NCBI GenBank assembly: GCA_028874985.1
Contig: JAPPGI010000030.1
Location: 1-64,000, forward strand
From: Gemmatimonadota bacterium
GTDB taxonomy: Bacteria > Gemmatimonadota > Gemmatimonadetes > Longimicrobiales > Gaopeijiaceae
Reading direction: 5' to 3'
DNA: 64,000 nt
Positions 35,350 to 44,783 of the stretch are shown here, one piece after another (positions within the stretch are counted from its first letter, which is position 1; each line of letters begins with the position of its first letter). The notes beneath the pieces are model-generated. The model had not been told where the DNA came from. It saw only the letters and a program-made list of their open reading frames with translations, and did no database searches. Made by a program: the position numbers and the translations under genes.

Positions 35350-36372
35350 ATGGACGAATTGCTGTTCCGTTACCTGCGCGGGCAGACGACGGAGGAAGAA
35401 AACAGGTCGGTCGACGCATGGCGGATCCGCTCCGCCGATGCGGACCGCGTCCTGACCGGCCTCGGCCACCTGATCGAGGCCGGGCGGGCGGCGGATCTGA
35501 CGGTGGATCCCGGTGATCCGCCTGCGGCCGGGCGGGTGATCCGGAGGGCGGAGGCCCGCAGGTTCCGGTCCCCGGCACACCGGTCCCCGGGGAGCAACCG
35601 GTTCGTCCACTACGGCGGCTGGGCGGCGGCCGCGGCGGTCGCCGGCCTCGCCCTCTGGAACGCTCTCGCCGACTCTCACGCACGCGTGGTGAACGGCACC
35701 CCGGCCTCGCAGGAGTTCATCACGGCCTCGGGCGAGACGGCCATGGTGCGCCTGGAAGACGGCAGCGTGATCCGGCTCGGCCCCGGGAGCCGCCTCGCCA
35801 CCGCCGTCGCTTCGGTCTCCCAGGACCAGTCACCGGGTTCGTTCACCCGCCAGGTCACTCTGCACGGGGAGGCTTTCTTCGCCATCGCGACGAACGAGGA
35901 GCAGCCGTTCCGGGTCACGACCGCGGCCGGCACGGCGAAGGTGCTGGGGACGCGCTTCCACCTGGCCGCGCAGGCCGGGGAGCTCGCCGTCGTCGTGGTG
36001 GAGGGCAGGGTCGCCCTGGACGGACCGGACCAGGGAGTGGAGGTGGGAGCGGGCCAGGCGACGCGGCTCGTGCGGGGCACCCCCGGGCCGGTTACAAGCG
36101 CGCCGCCGATCGAGGAGGTGGCGGGGTGGATGCGCGGCTTCCTCATCTTTCAGGACACGCCGCTGGACGCGGCGATGCACGAGGTCGGCGAGCACTACGG
36201 CATCGAGGTGGAGATCGGTGAGCCCGCCCTGCTCGAACGGACGCTGACGATGTGGTTCTCTTCGAAGTCGCTCGAGGAGGTGATGACCGTCGTGTGCGGC
36301 GTGATAGGCGCGAGTTGCAGTATCGGCGAGGGCGTGGTGCGGATCAGGGCCCGCGAGGAGGTGGAGTCGTGA
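35350..36372 (+). CDS. FecR-type anti-sigma factor/transducer
   Basis: A 340-aa protein with a cytoplasmic anti-sigma segment (MDELLFRYLRGQTTEEENRS), a single membrane helix near residues 93-106 (YGGWAAAAAVAGLALWNALA) and a periplasmic FecR domain (FITASGETAMVRLEDGSVIR, LGPGSRL, GTRFHLAAQAGELAVVVVEG). A C-terminal DUF4974-like segment follows (FLIFQDTPLDAAMHEVGEHY). It receives the signal from the receptor's STN domain and holds the sigma factor. The stop overlaps the receptor start (GTGA). Confidence 0.85.
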   Translation: MDELLFRYLRGQTTEEENRSVDAWRIRSADADRVLTGLGHLIEAGRAADLTVDPGDPPAAGRVIRRAEARRFRSPAHRSPGSNRFVHYGGWAAAAAVAGLALWNALADSHARVVNGTPASQEFITASGETAMVRLEDGSVIRLGPGSRLATAVASVSQDQSPGSFTRQVTLHGEAFFAIATNEEQPFRVTTAAGTAKVLGTRFHLAAQAGELAVVVVEGRVALDGPDQGVEVGAGQATRLVRGTPGPVTSAPPIEEVAGWMRGFLIFQDTPLDAAMHEVGEHYGIEVEIGEPALLERTLTMWFSSKSLEEVMTVVCGVIGASCSIGEGVVRIRAREEVES

Positions 36373-39158
36373 GGTATCTTCTCCTGGCCGTCCTCCTCCT
36401 CCCGGCCACCCTCGCCGCACAGGATCCCGGGCAGGTCGCGCTGCTCCGAGGCCAGATCGGCGTGGAGCCCGAACGCGGCTCCCTCCTGGCCACCCCCGCC
36501 CGCCTCACGGTGAGCGGGCTGCCCCTCGCGGACGCCCTCTCCCGGCTCGCCGAACGCTCGCGCGTCCAGATCGCCTTCAGCCCCACCCTGCTGCCCGCCC
36601 GCCACCGGGTCGAATGCGCCTGCACGGCCCTCAGCACGGCCCGCGCCCTCGACCGGCTCCTGGCGGGCACCGGTCTGGGATACGTGGAGCTGGGGTCGCA
36701 GGTCGTCGTGGTGCCCCTGGCGAAACCCGGGATCCCCGTTGCGGACGGGGACATTCGAGGCCGGGGTCACGCCGCGGCAACCCTCTCCGGCGTCGTTCGA
36801 GACAGCGTCAGCCTGGAACCGGTCGCCTTCGCCCGGGTCACGGTGACGCCGCTCGGCAGCGAGACGGCGGCGGGGGCGGGGATCTCGGACCGGTTCGGCG
36901 CGTTCGTGGTGCCGGCGGTTCCGGATTCGGTGCCCGTGCGGGTCGACGCAGGCGCTCTCGGCTACGCCTGGGCCCGCACCTACCCCCTACTGCCTGCCAG
37001 CCCGTTGCGCGCGTTGCTCAGTCCCGCGCCGATCGGCCTCGAACGTCTGGACGTGGCCGGCGGCGAACGTCCCGGGGACCCGGTCTCCTCGTTCCGCGAC
37101 GGCTTCGTCATCGACACGGTCCTTCTCCGGAGACTCCCGGCGATGCTCGAAACGGACGTGGGCCGCGCGACCGCGGTCGCGCCCTCCGCGTCGGCGCCCT
37201 CCGACTTCACCTCGCTCCCCTACATCCGGGGCGGCTCCAGCCACGGCACGCCCGTGCTGCTCGACGGCGTGCGGCTCTTCAACGCCTTTCACTTCGGGGG
37301 CTTCATCTCCGCGATCAACCCCGAGGTCGTGAAGCGCGCGACGGTGCTGGCCGGGCCGGGCGTGGAGGGACTCGCCATCGGGTCGCTGTCGGGCGCCATC
37401 GACATCGCGACCCGGGACGGCTCCCGCGACCGGCTGCGAACGGCCGGCTCCGTGGGTCTGGTCTCGTCCCGGTTCTCCGTGGAGGGACCGGTCGGCGGGA
37501 GCGCATCCTACCTGGTCGGCGCCCGGCGCACCCATCCCGGCGTCCTGCTCGAGCTTGTCACTCTGGGATTGGAGAAGACGAGTTGGCTCGGAGACCTGGA
37601 CCGCACTCCCGACCCCGAAGACGTGCGTCCCTATTCCTTCGGCGATCTGTACGCCAAGGCCACCTTTGATCCGGGCGGGATCCGCCGGTTGTCGGTGAGC
37701 GGCTATGTGAACTCCGAATCGATGAACCACGCGGACAAACTCCCGAGAGGGCACAGAGAAGGGTACCGCGCAATGCTGGGCAGTACCGCCGTAACGCTGG
37801 GCAGTACCGTCTTCTCGGCCCGCTACCGCGACCGGCTCCCGGCGGGTGCGATCGTCGAAGCCACTCTGGGACACGGCCGCTTCACCAGCGATCTGCTCGA
37901 CACGGAGATTCTCTGGATAGGATTCGCTTCAGAGCCGCCCGACACGACGCTGTTCGGCGACGGGTCGATGAGCGAGACGCGCGCCGACCTGCGGGCGACC
38001 TGGCACGCGGGCGGTGTCGCGATCCTCGCCGGGACGCAGGCAACACGGTTCCAGGGCCGCCACGTCTACCTCCACCGCCCCAACGTTCTGGGCAAACGTC
38101 GCTTTCTGGAGGGAATCAACGATGTCCTTCCACAGCTCGATCTGCGCGGTGACCGCTGGCGTCTGGCCGCCTACTCGAGCGTGGAGGCACCTCTGCGGAG
38201 CGGGTTCTCGACGCGGGCGGGCCTGCGGGTGGACCGCTTCCGGGGACTCGCGACCACGCTCGCCCCGTTCGCCGAGCTGAGCTACGGAGCCTCCTGGTGG
38301 AACGCACGCATCTCGGGATCCCGCTCGCACCAGGCGCTGGCCTCGTTGCGCGACGAGGAGACGCCCCTTGCGAGCCTGCTCGCATACGATCTCCTTCTTC
38401 CCGTCGGCGATGCACCGGTTCCGCGCAATACCGAGTTCTCGATCGGGTGGGAGGGTACGCGGGGGAGGCTGCGGGTCCGCCTGGACGCCTACACACGGAT
38501 CCTGGACCACCTCAGGCTGCCGGACCCGGGAGCGAACCCGGGCACGGGCACCGTGCTCACGGATCCGTCGCTCTGGAAGCTGGCCACCGGGACCGCGCGC
38601 GGAATCGAGGCCGCGTGGAGCTGGACCGGGGACCGGGGACTTTCGGTCCTGGGCAGCTATCGCTGGGCCCGCGTGTCCCGGACCGTGGGTTCGCGCACCT
38701 ACACGCCGCGCTTCCACCGAGACCACGAGTTCGAACTCGCATCATCCTACGGGCACGGTGCATCCTCCTGGTCCGCACGGGTTTCCCTCGCCTCGGGGCA
38801 ACCGGAGACTCCGTGGCTGGTCATCGTCCGGGCCCCGGACGTACGCTTCAGCGAACGCTACGACAACGCCGTACTGCTCGCCGGCGAATACAACTCCGCG
38901 AGGCTCCCCTACTACGCCCGGGTCGATGTGGGGTGGCGCCGCGAGAGCGAGGTGTCGTGGTTCGGCGGCGGATCGGTGGTGCCGTACGTGACCGTGGCCA
39001 ACCTCCTCAACCGGCGCAATGTGGTGGGCTGGCGGCCGGCGACATCGGATGCCGGTTGCTTCCAACTCTATTGTGACGCCCCGGCTATTGCCGACCGCAA
39101 GGCCTATCGGCGGCAGCTGCCGATCGTCCCCTTCATCGGCGTGGAGTTCCGGTTTTGA
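36369..39158 (+). CDS. TonB-dependent receptor with STN domain, copy 1
   Basis: GTG start overlaps the fecR-like stop. A signal peptide (YLLLAVLLLPATLAAQ) is followed by an STN secretin/TonB domain (residues ~45-115, LPLADALSRLAERSRVQIAF), a carboxypeptidase-regulatory-like domain (SGVVRDSVSLEPVAFARVTV), a plug (IRGGSSHGTPVLLDGVRLF, AIDIATRDGSRDRL) and a large beta-barrel ending in Phe (GVEFRF). It imports an unknown ligand with TonB energy and signals to the FecR protein. The next gene, a lipoprotein, is coupled by TTGA. Confidence 0.85.
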   Translation: MRYLLLAVLLLPATLAAQDPGQVALLRGQIGVEPERGSLLATPARLTVSGLPLADALSRLAERSRVQIAFSPTLLPARHRVECACTALSTARALDRLLAGTGLGYVELGSQVVVVPLAKPGIPVADGDIRGRGHAAATLSGVVRDSVSLEPVAFARVTVTPLGSETAAGAGISDRFGAFVVPAVPDSVPVRVDAGALGYAWARTYPLLPASPLRALLSPAPIGLERLDVAGGERPGDPVSSFRDGFVIDTVLLRRLPAMLETDVGRATAVAPSASAPSDFTSLPYIRGGSSHGTPVLLDGVRLFNAFHFGGFISAINPEVVKRATVLAGPGVEGLAIGSLSGAIDIATRDGSRDRLRTAGSVGLVSSRFSVEGPVGGSASYLVGARRTHPGVLLELVTLGLEKTSWLGDLDRTPDPEDVRPYSFGDLYAKATFDPGGIRRLSVSGYVNSESMNHADKLPRGHREGYRAMLGSTAVTLGSTVFSARYRDRLPAGAIVEATLGHGRFTSDLLDTEILWIGFASEPPDTTLFGDGSMSETRADLRATWHAGGVAILAGTQATRFQGRHVYLHRPNVLGKRRFLEGINDVLPQLDLRGDRWRLAAYSSVEAPLRSGFSTRAGLRVDRFRGLATTLAPFAELSYGASWWNARISGSRSHQALASLRDEETPLASLLAYDLLLPVGDAPVPRNTEFSIGWEGTRGRLRVRLDAYTRILDHLRLPDPGANPGTGTVLTDPSLWKLATGTARGIEAAWSWTGDRGLSVLGSYRWARVSRTVGSRTYTPRFHRDHEFELASSYGHGASSWSARVSLASGQPETPWLVIVRAPDVRFSERYDNAVLLAGEYNSARLPYYARVDVGWRRESEVSWFGGGSVVPYVTVANLLNRRNVVGWRPATSDAGCFQLYCDAPAIADRKAYRRQLPIVPFIGVEFRF

Positions 39159-39982
39159 GCGCGCGCGGGAGATTGGGAGCAGCCGGCCCGGGGCATCGCC
39201 ACTCCCGGGGTTCGCGCGGATTGGTCCGCGGGCTGCCGGCCGCGCTGGCCGTGGCGGGCCTCGCGGCGTGCGAGGAGGTCCGTCCGCCCGATCTGGACCC
39301 GGCGGTCGTGCTTTCGCTTCTGGTCGAGTCCGGACAGCGAACGGCCCGCATGCAAGCCGGACACCCCCACGCGGACGAAGCCCCGCGCGACATCAGCGCG
39401 ACCCTGGAGGGACCGGGCTGGACCGCCGAGTTCGTGCCTACCGGGTCGCCGGAGAGGTGCGGATACCGGCCCTTCGGCAGTGCCTTCACCTGCTTCATCG
39501 CGTCGCTTCCGGAGGCCGCCGCACCGGGCAGGTATCGTCTCCGCGGAACAGCGCCCCCGGGTCCGTTCACCGGCGAGATGACGGTTCCGGCAATCCCGCT
39601 CATGGAGAAACCGGCGGATACCGTTCGGATCCCTTCGCCGGACACTTCGGGGTTCTTCCCCATTCCGCTTCGCTACCAGGTCGACTCGGGGACCGCCGCG
39701 CTGTTGGTCGACAGGGTGCGCGGCCGGCTCGATTCGCTGGGGACGGCGTTGGTGGAGGTCGGCGACACGCTCCACGAATGGTACGACGGAAGCCCCTACA
39801 CCCTGGACGTGCGCGTTCGTGGGATCGGCCCCAACTTCACCGACTGGGTCAGGCACACGGGCGACAAGCTCGTGCTGCCCCCGTGGCCGAGCTTCGGGAT
39901 CGAGGGCGAGGGCGTGTACGGGTACTTCGACGGCATCTCGGCTCCCGCGCCGTGGGTGCGCATAATCGTGGGCGAACCGTGA
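39155..39982 (+). CDS. Putative receptor-associated lipoprotein, copy 1
   Basis: TTG start overlapping the receptor stop. A signal region with a lipobox (AVAGLAAC) is followed by a soluble domain of about 230 aa. It has ISATLEGPGWTAEF, YRLRGTAPPGPFTGEMTVP and a C-terminal LVLPPWPSFGIEGEGVYGYF. The gene at 42750 is a paralogue with the same blocks. The layout (receptor, then lipoprotein on the surface) is like SusC/SusD or DUF4249-type pairs, but the family cannot be proven from the sequence alone. Confidence 0.7.
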   Translation: MSARGRLGAAGPGHRHSRGSRGLVRGLPAALAVAGLAACEEVRPPDLDPAVVLSLLVESGQRTARMQAGHPHADEAPRDISATLEGPGWTAEFVPTGSPERCGYRPFGSAFTCFIASLPEAAAPGRYRLRGTAPPGPFTGEMTVPAIPLMEKPADTVRIPSPDTSGFFPIPLRYQVDSGTAALLVDRVRGRLDSLGTALVEVGDTLHEWYDGSPYTLDVRVRGIGPNFTDWVRHTGDKLVLPPWPSFGIEGEGVYGYFDGISAPAPWVRIIVGEP

Positions 39983-42753
39983 CGCCGGCGCGGATACGAG
40001 GTCCCGGGCGCTCCGGCATCGACCGTGACCGGACGGCGAGCGCCGCCGTCACACTCCTTCTGTTGGCCCTCCTCCTCCCGGCCACCCTCGCCGCACAGGA
40101 TCCCAGGCAGGTCGCGCTGCTCCGAGGCCAAGTCGGCGTCGACCCCGAACCCGGCTCCCTGCTCGCCACCCCCGCCCGCCTCGCGGTGAGCGGGCTGCCC
40201 CTCGCGGACGCCCTCTCGCGGCTCTCCGAGCGCTCACGCGTCCGGATCGCCTTCAGCCCCACCCTGCTGCCCGCCCCCCACCGGGTCGAATGCCCCTGCA
40301 TGGCCCTCACAACAGCCCGCGCCCTCGACCGGCTCCTGGCGGGCACCGATCTGGGATACGTGGAGCTGGGGTCGCAGGTCGTCGTGGTGCCCCTGGCGGA
40401 GCCGAAGACTCCCGGCGGGGGTGGAAACGCCCGCGGCCCGGCCCACGCCGTGGCAACCCTCACCGGCGTCGTTCGAGACAGCGTCAGCCTCGAACCGGTC
40501 GCCTTCGCCCTGGTCGCGGTGACGCCGCTCGGCAGCCGGGAGGCCGCCACCGGAGTCTCGGACCGCTTCGGCGGGTTCGTGGTGCCGGGAGTCCCGGCCT
40601 CGGTGCAGGTGCGCGTCGACGCGGGCGCGTTCGGATACGCCTGGACTCGCACCTACGAAGCGCTGCCCACCACCCCGATCCGCGCCCTGCTCGGTCCCGC
40701 GCCGATCGGGCTCGAGGGTCTCGACGTGGTCGGCAGCGGCCGCCCCGGCGATCCGACGTCGTTGTCCCGGGACGCCTTCGTGATCGATACGGTCCTGCTC
40801 CGGAGTCTCCCGACGCTGCTGGAGACCGACATGCTGCGCGCGACCGGGGTCTCGCCCTCCGCGTCGGCGCCCTCCGACTACGCCTCGGTCCCCTTCGTCC
40901 GGGGCGGCACCAGCGATGGCACGCCGGTTCTGCTCGACGGGATGCGCCTCTTCAACGGCTTTCATATGGGGGGCCTCATCTCGGCGATCAGCCCCGAGGC
41001 CGTGAAGCGCACGACTCTGCTGGCGGGGTCGGGCGGGGACGGACTCGCCGTCGGGTCGCTGTCGGGCGCCATCGACATTGCAACCCGGGACGGTTCCCGC
41101 GATCGCAGGCGGGCGGCCGGTTCCCTGGGCCTCGCTTCATCCCGGTTCTCCGTGGAAGGGCCGATCGGCGAGCGCGCGTCGTATCTGGTCGGCGGCCGGC
41201 GCACCTGGCTCGACGGACTCGTCAAGGCGCTCGACATGGAAGAGTTTCTCCCCAACTCCTTCGGGGATTTGCACGCGAAGGTCACGACCGATCCTGGCGG
41301 AGTCCGCAGGTTGTCGGTGAGCAGCTACCTGAGCTGGGAATCGATAAGTTACGACGAACTCATCGAGGGCCGCGAGAACCGGGAGACGGCGCTGGCGTGG
41401 GGTAACGCGGCCTTGTCGGTTCACTACCGCGACCGGTTCGGCGCGAAGGGAATCCTCGACGCCAACCTGGGACACAGCCGGTTCAGGAGCGATCTGGCCT
41501 ACGTGGAACAGTCCTTTGCGGCGGTGGACAACCGGGGTGCTATCTACAGGCCACCTCCCGACACGATGCTGTTCGGAGACGGCCTGATGAGCGAGACGCG
41601 CGCGGACGTGCGGGTCACCTGGCACGCGGCGGGCCGTACCATGATCACGGGGGGCGCACAGGCGACGCGGTTTCATGGCCGTCATGTCTACCACCTCGAC
41701 GAACGTGTTGACGGGGGCAATGTCTCCGGAATCTCCGATTTCCTGGTGCCGCTGGCCCTGCGCGAGAGCCGGTGGCGGCTGGCCGCCCACTCCAGGGTGG
41801 ACGTCCCGCTGAGGCGGGGGTTCTCGACGCGCGCGGGGTTGCGGGTGGACCACTTCGCGGGTCTCGCCACCACCCTCGCGCCGTTTGCCGAGCTGGGTTA
41901 CGCGGGCTCCTGGTGGGACGCGCGCATCGCGGCATCCCGCTCCCACCAGGCGCTGGCCTCGTTGCGCAACGAGGAGGTTCGCCTTGCGAGGTTCGTCGCG
42001 TACGACCTGCTCCTCCCGGTTCCCGGGGGGCCGGTTCCCCGCAACACCGAGTTCTCGATCGGGTGGCAGGGCACGCGGGGCGGACTCCGGGTCCGCGTCG
42101 ACGCCTACACCCGCTCTCTGGACCACCTGAGGCTGCCGGACCTGGGAGCCCGGCCGGACAGGGGCGGCGTGCTGGTGGATCCGTCGCTGTGGGAGATGGC
42201 GAGCGGCAGAGCGCACGGGGTCGAGGCGTCCTGGAGCTGGACGCGGGGGCGGGGGATCTCCGTTCTGGGGAGCTACCGCTGGGCCGGCGCGTCCCGCACC
42301 GTGGGTTCGCTGACCTACACGCCCAGCTTCCACCGGGATCACGAGTTCGAGCTGGGGTCGTCCTACCGGCGCGGCGCGTCTTCGTGGTCCGCCCGGGTGT
42401 GCCTGCGCTCGGGGCAGCCCGATACCCCATGGTACGCCAGCGTTACGGGTCCCCTGTACGGGGACGACCGCACCGGAACCGTTCTGGTCGGGGGCGAGTA
42501 CAACTCGGCCAGGCTGCCGCACTACGCCAGGATCGACGTGGGATGGCGCCGCGAGAGCCAGGTGTCGTGGTTCGGGGGCGGGTCGGTCGTGGGGTACGTC
42601 TCGGTCGCCAACGTCCTCAATCGCCGGAACGTGGTTGGTGCGCGGCCGGACTACCGGACGGACAGCTGGGGTTCCCAATCGGCGAGGGCCGAAAAGGTCT
42701 ATCGGCGGCAACTGCCGATCTTCCCGTTCATGGGCATGGAGTTCCGGTTTTGA
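39979..42753 (+). CDS. TonB-dependent receptor with STN domain, copy 2
   Basis: GTGA overlap with the preceding lipoprotein. Same organisation as copy 1: signal (LLLLALLLPATLAAQ), STN (LPLADALSRLSERSRVRIAF), carboxypeptidase-regulatory-like domain, plug (VRGGTSDGTPVLLDGMRLF) and barrel ending EFRF. Copies 1 and 2 are very similar in the STN and plug parts and diverge in the outer barrel loops, which bind ligand, so they likely take different but related substrates under one FecR/sigma system. Confidence 0.85.
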   Translation: MTPARIRGPGRSGIDRDRTASAAVTLLLLALLLPATLAAQDPRQVALLRGQVGVDPEPGSLLATPARLAVSGLPLADALSRLSERSRVRIAFSPTLLPAPHRVECPCMALTTARALDRLLAGTDLGYVELGSQVVVVPLAEPKTPGGGGNARGPAHAVATLTGVVRDSVSLEPVAFALVAVTPLGSREAATGVSDRFGGFVVPGVPASVQVRVDAGAFGYAWTRTYEALPTTPIRALLGPAPIGLEGLDVVGSGRPGDPTSLSRDAFVIDTVLLRSLPTLLETDMLRATGVSPSASAPSDYASVPFVRGGTSDGTPVLLDGMRLFNGFHMGGLISAISPEAVKRTTLLAGSGGDGLAVGSLSGAIDIATRDGSRDRRRAAGSLGLASSRFSVEGPIGERASYLVGGRRTWLDGLVKALDMEEFLPNSFGDLHAKVTTDPGGVRRLSVSSYLSWESISYDELIEGRENRETALAWGNAALSVHYRDRFGAKGILDANLGHSRFRSDLAYVEQSFAAVDNRGAIYRPPPDTMLFGDGLMSETRADVRVTWHAAGRTMITGGAQATRFHGRHVYHLDERVDGGNVSGISDFLVPLALRESRWRLAAHSRVDVPLRRGFSTRAGLRVDHFAGLATTLAPFAELGYAGSWWDARIAASRSHQALASLRNEEVRLARFVAYDLLLPVPGGPVPRNTEFSIGWQGTRGGLRVRVDAYTRSLDHLRLPDLGARPDRGGVLVDPSLWEMASGRAHGVEASWSWTRGRGISVLGSYRWAGASRTVGSLTYTPSFHRDHEFELGSSYRRGASSWSARVCLRSGQPDTPWYASVTGPLYGDDRTGTVLVGGEYNSARLPHYARIDVGWRRESQVSWFGGGSVVGYVSVANVLNRRNVVGARPDYRTDSWGSQSARAEKVYRRQLPIFPFMGMEFRF

Positions 42754-43559
42754 AGGCGCGCGAACGAGCTGGACGGCCGGCCCGCGGGCTGCTCGCCGTG
42801 CTTGCGCCGGCCTTCCTGTCGGCCTGCGAAATCACCAGGCCGGCCGGCCTGGAGCAGGACGCCGTTTCGCTGACGCTTCTTCTGGTCGCCGGAATGCGGG
42901 AAGCCTTCATGCTGGCCGTCCATCCCCACCGCGAACGGGACGATGCCCCACCGGATATCAGCGCAAGTCTGGAGGGACCGGGATGGACGGCCCGGTTTTC
43001 CGACACGCGTGCGGGTGGTGTTTGCGAAGACTATCGGGGGATCGGCCCGGCAACGTGCCTGCGTGCATGGCTCTCGGAGCCCGTTCAGCCGGGGAGCAGG
43101 TACGTCCTCCGCGGCACGGCGCCTCCGGGTTCGTTCACCGGCGAAGCGGCGGTGCCCACCGCTCCGGTCGTGCCTGCGGACACCTTGCGGTTCCCCTTGC
43201 CGGACAGCGGGAGGGTGGTCCGCATACCGCTTCGCTACCGGGTCGACCCGCAGACCGGCACGGTGCTGGCGGATCTGGTCGTCACCCACTCCGGCCGCGG
43301 GTCCGGGTACTGGACGGAGCGCCTCGACGCCGGCGGGGTCGACACGCTCGAGATAAACCAGAGCGGAAAACCCATGAGCATCCGCCTGCGGCTTCAGGCG
43401 ATCGGCTGGAACTACACCAACTTCCGTAAGCACGCGGGCGGCGGCCTCGTACCACCGCCGTGGCCGACCTTCGGGATCGACGGCGAAGGCGTGTACGGGT
43501 ACTTCGACGGGGTGTCGCGCCATTCGCCGATCGTGCACATCCTCGTGGGTGAACCATAG
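42750..43559 (+). CDS. Putative receptor-associated lipoprotein, copy 2
   Basis: TTG start overlapping the receptor stop. The signal ends at the lipobox-like FLSAC. The rest mirrors the first lipoprotein, with ISASLEGPGWTARF, YVLRGTAPPGSFTGEAAVP and VPPPWPTFGIDGEGVYGYF. Each lipoprotein follows its own receptor, so the receptor-lipoprotein pair was duplicated as a unit. Confidence 0.7.
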   Translation: MKARERAGRPARGLLAVLAPAFLSACEITRPAGLEQDAVSLTLLLVAGMREAFMLAVHPHRERDDAPPDISASLEGPGWTARFSDTRAGGVCEDYRGIGPATCLRAWLSEPVQPGSRYVLRGTAPPGSFTGEAAVPTAPVVPADTLRFPLPDSGRVVRIPLRYRVDPQTGTVLADLVVTHSGRGSGYWTERLDAGGVDTLEINQSGKPMSIRLRLQAIGWNYTNFRKHAGGGLVPPPWPTFGIDGEGVYGYFDGVSRHSPIVHILVGEP

Positions 43560-44149
43560 TGTCCGCCCGGCCGCCCGACCTTCCACGACACCCCTCCGGC
43601 CGTGGCCGCGCGCGAGGTGGAGTCGTCAGGTATCTTCTCCTCACCCTCCTCTTTCTCTTCCCGGCTGGGCTCGCCGCCCAGGACCCCCGGCAGACCGTGC
43701 TGCTCAAGGGCCGGGTCGGCGTCGACCCGGCACCCGGTTCCCTCCTCGCCACCCCCGCCCGCCTCGCGGCGAGCGGGCTGCCCCTCTCCGAGGCCCTCGC
43801 CCGGCTCGCGGAGCGCTCCCGCGTCCTGATCGCCTTCAGCCCCACCCTGCTGCCCCGGGACCACCACGTCGACTGCGACTGCACGGCCCTCAACACGGCC
43901 CGCGCCCTAGACCGGCTCCTCGCCGGCACCGGCCTCGGCTACGTCGAACTGGGGTCGCAGGTGGTGGTGGTTCCCTTGGCGCCGCCGGACCCCCCGCCCC
44001 CCGGCGGGACGATCCGCAGCCGTATAAGAACCGAGGTCGCGGTCCTTCTCCAGGTCCAAGGACGTCCGGCGCACGTCCCAGGTTCGCGGCCGACTCCGCC
44101 GTGCGCCGGCCGGAACCGGGGTCAACGATTCCGGGACTCTCGTGCGTAG
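43559..44149 (+). pseudogene. Truncated third receptor copy (STN domain only)
   Basis: After a GTG at 43559 the frame includes a stretch matching the end of the fecR-like gene and its junction with copy 1 (CGCGAGGTGGAGTCGT then AGGTATCTTCTCC), but the receptor's GTG start is now GTC. It then encodes a signal peptide and a complete STN domain (LPLSEALARLAERSRVLIAF, GTGLGYVELGSQVVVV). After residue ~145 homology ends in Arg/Pro-rich sequence. Plug and barrel are absent. It is a relic or, less likely, a free STN domain. Confidence 0.7.
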
Positions 44150-44232
44150 TGCATGCCGAGGACTTGATTCGGCGGGGTAGTCCCGGGACCTTCCCGGCAG
44201 GATGCCCCCAACGCCAAGAGAAAGGTGACCCA

Positions 44233-44754
44233 ATGGACCACGTGACCTCCTGTCGCTCCTGCAACATCGAACCCGGACCCGGCACCCGGTGGTGCCCGCT
44301 CTGCCGTGGCCATCTCACCGAGCCCGCTCTCGGCCGCCTGGCTCCGCCGCTCAAGCGGCTCGGCGCGTACATTCTCGACATCCTGATCCCCGTCGGCGTG
44401 GGCGTGTTCATGCTCTCCTTCGCATTTGCGGGCAGCGTCGCCGCCGGGGGCCCTTCCGAACCCATCGGCAACACCGTGGCCATCCTGATCAGCTTCGGGA
44501 TCCTCATCGCCTACGCCATCCTGGCCCTCGTTCTCTTCGCTCGGGGAACCACACCGGGCAAACACCTTCTCCACATGCGCGTCATCAAGGAGAATGGCGC
44601 CGCCGCCGGGTTTCTGACCATGCTGGGCCGCGAATGGATCGGAAAGTGGATTTCCGGAATGATCTTCTCGCTGGGGTACATCTGGATCCTCATCGACCGC
44701 GAGCACCAGGGCTGGCACGACAAGTTGCTGGCCACGTACGTGGTGGAGGCTTAG
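44233..44754 (+). CDS. RDD-family membrane protein with N-terminal zinc ribbon, 173 aa
   Basis: An N-terminal Cys4 ribbon (CRSCNIEPGPGTRWCPLC) precedes an RDD domain: RLGAYILDILIPVGVGVFML, a second hydrophobic helix, FARGTTPGKHLLHMRVIKEN and DREHQGWHDKLLATYVV. RDD proteins are small membrane proteins of uncertain transport role. The gene is preceded by AAAGGTGACCCA and converges with the flavoprotein gene. Confidence 0.75.
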   Translation: MDHVTSCRSCNIEPGPGTRWCPLCRGHLTEPALGRLAPPLKRLGAYILDILIPVGVGVFMLSFAFAGSVAAGGPSEPIGNTVAILISFGILIAYAILALVLFARGTTPGKHLLHMRVIKENGAAAGFLTMLGREWIGKWISGMIFSLGYIWILIDREHQGWHDKLLATYVVEA

Positions 44755-44783
44755 GCAGGCGCAGGCGCGGTCCCCCCTCGCCT

